DNA of 64,000 nt, taken from assembly GCA_028386065.3 (NCBI GenBank), contig JAKUCV010005653.1, forward strand, positions 144,171 through 208,170, written 5' to 3'. The position numbers and the translations under genes were made by a program. The notes below the pieces were generated by a model. It was not told the origin of the DNA and did not search any database. It saw only the letters and a program-made list of their open reading frames with translations. Below are positions 56,376-64,000 of the stretch, piece after piece; position 1 is the first letter of the stretch; the number at the start of each line of letters is the position of its first letter. Source of the stretch: Turnera subulata (Eukaryota > Streptophyta > Magnoliopsida > Malpighiales > Passifloraceae).

Positions 56376-56950
56376 TTTTGTTTCAAAAATTAAAATAGGG
56401 CCCACCCGGGCAATGGAAATTTCTGGAAAAATTCTGAAAGGCTCGAAAATTCGAGTTTAAATTCATTTTCGGGAAAAAAATGGGCCCCGCCGTGGGTGGC
56501 CGTCTGGTCACGTGAGATGACCGGCCGATCATCACCAGCCATCTCGTTGACCGGCCCAGTCACATGCCAATTTCCTGACTTTTATTATTTTTTCCCAAAA
56601 ATTCATTCCAAAGTGTTTCCGAACCCAATAAATTCCGAAAAAATATGGATAGACTCGTAACTTTGAGAGGAATGTTTTGAAATAAATATTTTTCCAAAAT
56701 AGCTTGTTAAATAACTAAAATGTGCTGGTCAAACATATGGCTTTAGGCTATTTCTGGCTACTTTTTGGAAAATTCCAAAAATATTCCATGAAGCCCCGGG
56801 ACACTTCGGATGAATCGTAACACTAAATATGATCTCCCAAAAACCTCATAAAATATTTTTTGGATTTTTTATTAACTCTAATTGTGACAAAATACAACTG
56901 GACATGACTAATTGCAAAACTATGACACTAAAACGGAGGGCCAAAATTTA
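56376..56950. other. unclassified repeat-like DNA right of Element D
   Basis: Non-coding. GGAAAAATTCTGAAA and GGGCCCACCCG phrases echo the left flank. A GC-rich CGTCTGGTCACGTGAGATGACCGGCCGATC stretch, partly self-complementary (split here as CGTCTGGTCACGTGAG and ATGACCGGCCGATC), lies near 56,500. Confidence 0.35.
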
Positions 56951-57185
56951 AGTGCTAACACCCTCTTATTCCAGCACTACTATACAAGAATTAGAAATGG
57001 TAGAAGAAGAACCTTTGCTTAATATATGTTTCATCCTTAGTCTAGTTACCTCAGCCATCATGCAAAGCTAGGATTTTATTCTTCTGACTCCTTTGAATGG
57101 TGGAAAGATGGAAGAATTTGATGTTTTTGCCACCAAGCAACAACTACCTCACCAGAGACCTTTGATACAAGAAGCGCTCCTCTTT

Positions 57186-58090
57186 TCACCAAACAATCTC
57201 CAATCTACTTAAGAGTTGGGCTTCCTCCCTTTTAATGTCATCAGAGTGGGGGCATCGCAGGAGCTCTTCCAGCATTGAAATAGTCTTGTCCAAATCGATT
57301 TTGTTATTACCTAGAACAGTTCTGCTCCATTTAGACAACGAAGACCGAGCGCACTTAAGTTTCTCTGACAAACATATTTTTTAGAGAAACCATGTACCCA
57401 TTCATTTCATGTTTACAATGTGCCTCCTCAACCCACTGGGACTCAAAATGGAAACATCTTCTAGGCATATTGGACCAAACCTTTTTAACTTCAGTACAAT
57501 AGGCCGTGGTTAGATTGTAACTAGGCTTCGTGAAAAACTTGTGCAGTCTTATAAAGCTCTCTCCATTTGGCATTAGATAGACCCTTGTCTAGACGCTCTT
57601 TGATATTGTTAGCCCCAACTCTACTTTTCAGCCACGTGAAGATGTCGCCTTTAAATCCAAAGTTGATGAACTCAAACTCATCTATCATATCTTTGAAGTC
57701 TCTACACTGCGATAAAGAAAGACCATTCCTGCCTTCCTTCTCCGTATCATCCTGGAGAGCATTGAAGTCTCCTAGGTAGAGCCAAAGAGTGTTATCGTCC
57801 ATCTTCAAACTGATAAGTTTATCCCAAACCATACGGCGCTTATTCCCGTCTGGTTCACCATAGACACAAGTAAGGTGCCAGATTGAACCACTAGGCCTTT
57901 CTTAATTTATAGTATCTGTATAGTATTTACATCTAGAAAAAACCTGCACCTTGACTGAATCATACCACCACAAACCAAGTCCACCAGACAATCCGATTGG
58001 ATTAACATAAACTACTTCATCAAATCCCAAATTCTTGTATATCCGCTCCAAATAACTATTATCCTGCTTCGTCTCCATGAAGAATATCAT
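57186..58090 (-). pseudogene. LINE-B ORF2 endonuclease region
   Basis: Pieces in order on the minus strand: MIFFMETKQ (catalytic Glu block) and GGLGLWWYDSV (57,902-58,090); WLYLGDFNALQ (GDFN catalytic block), TWLKSR and ERLDKGLSNAKW (57,521-57,832); then linker with CFHFESQWVEE (57,355-57,573) and WSRTVLGN (57,186-57,371). At least three frameshifts. Typical EN domain plus pre-RT linker of plant L1 elements. Confidence 0.85.
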
Positions 58091-58265
58091 ATTCGGGCGA
58101 TAAATTCTCTGGAGCCTTTACAAGGATCAAATTATTGAGGTTGGCCCTAGTCTCCTGGAGAGGCTCATTAATTGTCGAGTGATTGTTGGCCGGTCACCCC
58201 TGAAGTTTGATTTGCTTGAGAGGAGTTATCAGACACTTAAACTGTATTAGGATTTGAAGCAGCAA

Positions 58266-58557
58266 CTGGCCTAGGGGGGCCAAGGGTGGCCATGGCCCCT
58301 CTGAGTTTCAAATTTTTTCATACAAGTCTTATCATAACATACCAATTGCCCCCTAGATTTTTAATTTTTGCAAATAACTCCTATCATGATGTATATTTGG
58401 CCTTTTTAAATTTTTTTTTTACATAAACCCTTATTATCAAACAAAAAATATTATATTGGCACCTCTCTAAATTTTATTTTTTTACATAAACCCTTATTAT
58501 CACACATAAAATGTTATATTGGCCCCTTCCAAAAATTCTATCTAGCTTTGCCACTAG
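58266..58557. mobile_element. probable hAT-like MITE in LINE-B
   Basis: CCTAGGGGGGCC...CTTTGCCACTAGG ends, with GGCCATGGCCCCT near the left. Inside are three diverged units of about 70 bp around CATAAACCCTTATTATCA and TATATTGGCC. TSD not resolved. Confidence 0.4.
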
Positions 58558-58621
58558 GATTAGAGTTATTAGGACGACTTACTTGAGAGGGTGAAGTACC
58601 TTGACTGTAGATTATTTTTTT

Positions 58622-60183
58622 GGAATAAAGAAATTTTTGGTACCTGTACTTGGCCTCGATTTGTTTTTTGGTACTCGTACTAAAATTTCATGATTTTTTG
58701 TACCTATACTTGGTAGTTTTTATTAATTTTGGTACTTCCGGTGCCGGGGGTCGCCGGAGACACGTGTCTATTTTATGTGTGGCCACGTCATCTGGTGGTT
58801 AATCCCACTCGCGTTCCCCCAATTTCGACCCGAAACCACAAAAAACCGATCCGTCTCGGTTCTAACCATACCAAATACTCCAATTTTATTTTAAAATATA
58901 TTTTTATAACCTCATCAAATTAAAATAAATTTTTTTATATGAATTTAAAAAATTAATTTTATTTTAATAAAAATTTCTAATAATTTTTATTTTAAAAAAT
59001 TTTTTTATAAATTTATATAAAAAATATATTATAATTTTTAAAATTACGAAATTTTATTTTAAAAAAAAAATATTAAAATTTTATTTTTAAAAAATTGTAA
59101 AATTTTATTAAAAAATAATTTTTCAAAATAGTAAAAGAAGTTATTTTTTAGAAAAATTATTTTATATTTTTCAGTATAATACAAAATAATAAATTTTATT
59201 GTAATAATAATTATTTTAAAAAATTTAAAACATAAAATTTATAAGTATTTATAGTTTCTTTTTAAATTATAATTCTTACTTTTTAATCTCATATCGAATT
59301 TACGAGTGAGATTAATTATCTAACTTTAATTCTTTTTTAGAATTGATCTCATTCTTTAAAAATAAAATTGGGGTATTTGGTATGGTTGGACCAGGAACGA
59401 GTTAGTTTTTTGGTGATTTTGGGTCAAAATTGGGGCAACCCGGGTTGGGTTGACTACCACATGACGTGGCATCACATAAAATTGACACGTGTCTCCGGTG
59501 ACCGGAAGTACCAAAATTAATAAAAACTACCTAGTACAGGTACCAAAAATAAAATTTATTTATAAATTTGTTTAAAAAATATATTATAATTTTTAAAATT
59601 ATAAAATTTTATTTTCTCAAAGAATATCAAAATTTTACTTTTAAAAAATTATAAAATTTTATTAAAAAATAATTTTTTAAAATAGTAAAAGAAGTTATTT
59701 TTTAGAAAAATTATTTTATAAATTTCAATATAATACAAAAAAAAATTTTATTATAATAATAATTATTTTAAAAATTTTAAAATATAAAATTTATAAGTAT
59801 TTATAGTTTCTTTTTAAATTATAATTCTTATATTTTAATTTCATATCTAATTTACGAGTGAGATTAATTATCTATTTTTAATTAAGTTTTAATTCTTTTT
59901 TAGATTTTATCTCATTTTTTAAAAATGCAATTGGGGTATTTGGTTTTGGTGGACCCGGAATGAGTTGGTTTTTTGGTGGTTTTGGGTCAAAATTGGGGGA
60001 ACCCGGGTTGGGTTGACTACCACATGATGTGGCATCACATAAAATTGACACGTGTCTCTGGCGACCGGAAGTACCAATATTAATAAAAACCACCAAGTAC
60101 ATGTACCAAAAATATGAAATTTCAGTACGAGTACCAAAAGCCAAATCGAGGCCAAGTACAGGTACCAAAAATTCCTTTATTCC
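58622..60183. mobile_element. large foldback Mutator-like element, MULE-3 (1,562 bp)
   Basis: TIRs of about 230 bp begin GGAATAAAGAAATTTTTGG and stay paired through GGTACCTGTACTTGGCCTCG and GACACGTGTC. They are flanked by 10-bp repeats TTATTTTTTT (58,612-58,621; 60,184-60,193). The AT-rich centre contains a diverged direct duplication of about 500 bp (58,980-59,390 resembles 59,560-59,940), so an extra internal TIR copy lies near 59,380-59,545. No transposase. Confidence 0.85.
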
Positions 60184-60590
60184 TTATTTTTTTAACTGAA
60201 ATATGAACGAGCTTGTTTTGGGACTTGGTGCATCCATTGGGCCAGGTCCAACCGATTCAATAACAGGTTAGAAAGTTCTACATGGTCTATTTATAGCCTG
60301 CCCAGGAGGCTAACCCATTTTAGGAAGAGCAGATGTGGGCTTACCAACAAATCGGCCTGGCATTCCTTTTCTAGTATACGATTTAGGGCTTTGGGCTCTT
60401 GTTTTTTTGCGCCCTTCAGGTGAGGAGGTTGGCTTACGTTTTTTTTTATTTTCTAGCCTAGCACAATTGTATGGCCACCATTATCCACTGCAACCCCTTG
60501 TCCTTTCGTAGTGCATTAGGGCAACTCACAATTCACCAATCCCACTAATCAAATTGGCAAAAGATGACAATAAACCAACCCGAGTTTTTC

Positions 60591-61169
60591 CTACATTTCT
60601 ATGTTCATATGTGGCCCGAGTTCTCCCCTGTGGACCTCTTCCATCACTCTTTTAGCTTGTTTCTGATCTATGCAAAGCAAGTGAACACTTTCATAGTGAC
60701 TTTTGTAGAGCCTTCCTCCACAAAGGAAGTAGCCGCTAGCTAGCCTTCTCAAGGTTTTCTTTTCTACTATGGATGCCCTTTCGAGATATGCTCCTTCTTG
60801 CAAATAGTTCTGGATGTCAATGAACCAAGGTTCTTCCTGGTCATATTTTGAACGAATCTCTCCGCAATAGATGGGTTGTTTTCTCACCCTCACTTCTACA
60901 CACATTGGCCCTCCTTCTTTGGTGACTTCGATCATTGAAGCTAATGTGGCTAAAGCGTTGGCATGCCGATTCTTTTCCCTCAGGATGTAGTGGAACTCCA
61001 CCTTCTGGAACTGGATAACTAGAGACTCTAGGTGCTCCAGGTATGGCATCAACTTCACTTCTTTGACTTTCCATGTTCCATTTGCTTGGGATACTACCAA
61101 GGCTGAATCACTAAAAACTTCTATTTCTTGAATTCCCATTTCATGGGCGATTTCTAATCCTATGGGCAA
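60591..61169 (-). pseudogene. Gypsy (Tat-type) second RNase H and integrase N-terminus
   Basis: The open frame shows an RNase H-like block (IQEIEVFSDSALVVSQ and EKNRHANALATLAS), then GYFLCGGRLYKSHYESVHLLC and MEEVHRGELGPHMN, the start of the HHCC integrase zinc domain. It is truncated there. An extra RNase H before integrase is a Tat/Ogre hallmark. Confidence 0.8.
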
Positions 61170-61914
61170 GCTTCATACTCTTCCATATTGTTGGTTGCTT
61201 CGAACTCTAGCTGAAATGAGAAGGGGTGAACAACATCCCTGGGTGACAGGATCACTATCCTGATTTAAAACCCATGCTGATTAACGGCGCCATCAGAATA
61301 CATCTTCTAAGGGCTACCTTATTGCTAAAATTGCTTCATCGGGAAACTATGGCTCAAACCTAACTAGGTCTTCTGTTGCATGGCAGGCTAATAGCTCGGC
61401 CACTGCACTTCCTTTCACCGACTTCTAGGCGAAGAAACTAAGATCATAATGAGAGAGAATGGCCACCCACCTTGCCATTTTTCCACATAGCACAAACTTT
61501 TTAAGAAAGTACTTCAAAGGGCTATTTTTGGCGATGATCCGCACCTCACTTGTTATGAACTAATGCCGCAGCTTCTGACATGCCCATACTAGAGCCAAGC
61601 AGATCTTCTCTACTTCACTGTTACTTCACTATATCGTACTTCCTACTCTAGCAGCTTCTTGCTCAAATAATAGATAGCAAGGAAGGTGTTGGGCTAGCAT
61701 TCCCCCAAGTGCATTCTCTTTCACAGTCAGATACAATAGCAAAGGCTGTTCTAGCCTTGGAGGGCGCAGAACTCATGGGTTGATTACGTATTCTTTGATC
61801 CTTTCAAAAGCCTTCTGGCACTCGGGATTCCACTTCTTAGGAGCATCCCTTCTCAACAATCTTAAAGATAGGGTTACAAATATCTGCGAGCTGCACTATG
61901 AACCTACTTATGTA
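61170..61914 (-). pseudogene. Gypsy first RNase H / connection region, decayed
   Basis: Stops and frameshifts throughout. Located between RT and the second RNase H, so it corresponds to the first RNase H and tether. Short matching phrases only. Confidence 0.5.
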
Positions 61915-63087
61915 CTAAATTCTTCCTAGAAAACTCCGAACCTCTTTCTCGGACTTGGGCGGAGGCATCTTTGTGATGGCTTTGATCTTGCTTAGATTTA
62001 CTTTGATTCCTCTTTCAATGACAATGAACCCTAGCAACTTTCCTGTCGGGATCCCAAAAATGCACTTCTGCAGATTCAGTCTCATCTTGAACTGTCTTAA
62101 ACTTTCAAAAAACCTCCAAAGGTTGGGCACGTGATCCTCTTCACTAAGAGATTTCACAATCATGTCATCTACATACACTTCGACGATAGAATGTATCATG
62201 TCATAGAGGATGGTAGTCGCAACTCTCTGATAGATTGCCCTGGCGTTTTTTAATCCAAAAGGCATTACTACATAGCAAAAAGTTTCCCATTCCGTTCGGA
62301 AAGCAGTCTTATGCTTGTCTTCGGGTGCCATTCTAATCTGGTTATAACCCGAAAATCCATCCACGAAAGAAAGCAAGGCATGTTCTGCCGCACCGTCAAT
62401 TAGTACATCAATGTGAGGAAGTAGAAAATCATCTTTAGGGCAGGCTCTGTTCAAGTCCCTATAATCAACACACATTCTAACCCGTCAGTTTTTCTTTGGA
62501 GCTGGGACTATATTAGCTAACCATTCTGGATAGTTGACTACTTCAAGAAATCCAACCTTAAGCTGCTTCTCCACTTCTTCTTTGATCTTTAAAGTTCATT
62601 CTGGTTTAATCCTTCTTGCTTTATATTTTACAGGCTTTGCATCGGGAAAAGTCGGGATTGAATGTTGAGCGATTTCTGGGTCGATTTCAGGCATGTCATT
62701 GTATGACCAAGCAAAGATGTTTGCACACTCACAAATTACTTCTTCCAATTTGGCTTGAAGTTCTAGGTTTAGTGTGGAGCCAATTTTGATGAGTTTTGGA
62801 TTGTCAATGGTTCCCAAGTTAATTTTGATTGATTCGTTAGAGTTTGGCTTCGCTAAACTTTTTCGTTCGTTTAGTTCATTCATGTTTTCATAATCAAAAT
62901 CATTTTCAAACTTGTTCATGCATAAGTTAAGAGAATCTGGATAGGGAAAAGACAACTTCAATTCATTTTTCGAGCCAAAGATTACAACTAAGAGATGAAT
63001 TAAGTGTAAAGATTCAAGACTACCAAAACACAAGAACCGACATAAGGATTTAGAGTGGTTTCCTTTTAACCTATAGAATAGATCCAC
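61915..63087 (-). pseudogene. Gypsy (Tat-type) reverse transcriptase with in-frame stops
   Basis: Upstream piece FAWSYNDMPEIDPEIAQHSI and KARRIKPE (62,596-63,087), then CVDYRDLNRACPKDDF, LSFVDGFSGYNQI, VMPFGLKNARA and catalytic YVDDMIVKS (61,915-62,475). The frame is continuous across 62,475-62,596 apart from two TGA stops. The YVDD box and the FAWSYxDMPxxDP phrase are typical of Tat/Athila Gypsy elements. The N-terminal 60 residues from 63,087 are unrelated-looking and may be fused flank. Confidence 0.85.
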
Positions 63088-63760
63088 TACTAAAGGCTCC
63101 CTCTTTAAATTTCTTAAATTAAATGGTTTCTTCCAAGGTAAAATCCAACCTGTTATATACCTAGCTTTTTCGAATGATCAAGCTAAAATCCTTTCAAGAG
63201 TCTAACCTAGAATTTTACTAAGGCTCAACCTAAACCTTTACCTAAAGCTTTTTCCAAGCTCTAAGCTTTAAACCTATCACTTACCTAAAGCGTCTCAAGC
63301 TTTGATTACATATCCCATTAAGCAAAATCTATCCAATATCCTTTTTGTGTGACTCACTCTAAAAAATCTCTCAAAGTTGTGTAAGTACAAGTTGCAAGCT
63401 CAATCATAATTAATCCAATCTTTATTCCCTTGTCTTTTTTTTCTTTTCTGGAAAGAAATGGCCTATTTATACTCCTCTTGAATTATAGCGGCCAGACTTG
63501 ACAACTGTCACTATGGACTAACACGGGACTTTTCAACATATTTTGTCCTCACTCGTATACCTATATAATTACGAAATTGCCCAACTGTGCAGCCCTATCC
63601 CTATACAGTCTCTGGATCTCTCCTATTCTGGTGTGGATCCGGTTCATTCATGCACCCCTCAGTCTAGAAGCCGCTCATGTCCATGCGCTTCCCGACACTG
63701 ACATACACTTCCTTCCCTTATCGACCCTGGGTGCCACATGAATGTCCCCAACAAATATAT
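63088..63760 (-). other. LTR-like non-coding DNA with TATA box
   Basis: The minus strand has GAGTATAAATAGGCC near 63,463-63,474. The surroundings resemble a U3/R region, but no LTR ends were fixed and it may belong to a separate element. Confidence 0.35.
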
Positions 63761-64000
63761 TGAAGCGCCCCGACCCGTATTTACCGTACAAGGTAAACAC
63801 GTGCCAGAACTGTTCCAACTACAGTAGCAGACAGTTTATACAATGCGAAATACAATACAGGCAAATCTCAATACAATGTCTGTCACCCGATCTCGGGGAC
63901 CATTATTCAAGCCAACACTTCAATCCAAACATCACCAAATTTAATACAACAACTACAGCAATTTCACAATAGAAAGACAAGCAGCGGAAGACTAAAATGC
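63761..64000 (-). mobile_element. inverted LTR end of an Element D relative (runs off window)
   Basis: TGAAGCGCCCCGACCCGTAT at 63,761 is the reverse complement of the Element D LTR end (GGTCGGGGCGTCGCA). The match continues through the GGTAAACACGTGCC block and beyond, then diverges. Only the last 240 bp of this LTR are in the window. Confidence 0.7.

Larger units (their letters stand above)
56950..60550 (-). mobile_element. LINE-B, fragmentary, cut by two DNA transposons
   Basis: Minus-strand L1-type LINE. The endonuclease region lies at about 57,000-58,265. The upstream ORF1/leader is split into 58,558-58,611 and 60,194-60,550 by a hAT-like MITE and MULE-3. RT is absent on the left. The left boundary is not resolved. 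Confidence 0.6.

Noticed and set aside
48843..56380. Target duplication for Element D
   Set aside because: The flanks read CAAAA and TTTTG, which are complementary and not direct repeats; no TSD is claimed.

Overview
The window is nuclear DNA of a flowering plant, most likely a core eudicot. It is AT-rich with intron-rich host genes, plant-type zinc fingers and dense Copia, Gypsy, LINE and Mutator-like elements. Nothing in it identifies a species.

1-19,040: the 5' nine tenths of SMC6 on the minus strand, an SMC ATPase of the SMC5/6 DNA-repair and chromosome-maintenance complex. Twenty-five exons can be joined in frame, giving 964 complete codons from ATG at 18,790. The last exon or exons lie left of base 1. 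Its promoter carries an E2F site, a site II element and a telo-box.

19,150-37,785: a nested pile of transposons. A decayed plus-strand Copia element (Copia-A: LTR end and PBS near 19.7 kb, gag at 29.0 kb, protease near 34.9 kb, GAG-pre-integrase parts at 35.8 and 37.7 kb) was hit by a 5'-truncated LINE. The LINE was then hit by a second Copia element (Copia-B, 20,886-28,359, TSD taagc). Further right Copia-A holds a non-coding LTR element (Element C, 29,747-34,651), a Mutator-like MITE (35,067-35,497, 9-bp TSD) and a solo LTR (36,030-37,726, TSD aaggt).

38,440-49,000: Mutator-like TIR elements (38,891-39,805 inside an older relative; 45,271-46,980), an intact intronless C2H2 zinc-finger repressor gene of the ZAT type (42,106-43,149), an unresolved minus-strand coding-like stretch, and a hAT-like MITE.

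48,848-56,375: Element D, an LTR element with about 3.1-kb LTRs and no recognisable pol. 56,900-64,000: LINE-B, cut by a hAT-like MITE and a 1.56-kb Mutator-like element; a Tat-type Gypsy pol fragment; and the inverted end of another Element D-type LTR.

Two observations stand out. First, Copia-B and Element D both carry the same antisense gene cassette (ORF-A plus ORF-B). ORF-A has its own conserved TATA box, and the two copies differ mostly at synonymous sites. Second, four elements contain arrays of short hairpins or palindromes. In three of them the two stem arms change together, so the inverted symmetry seems to be kept while the sequence drifts.
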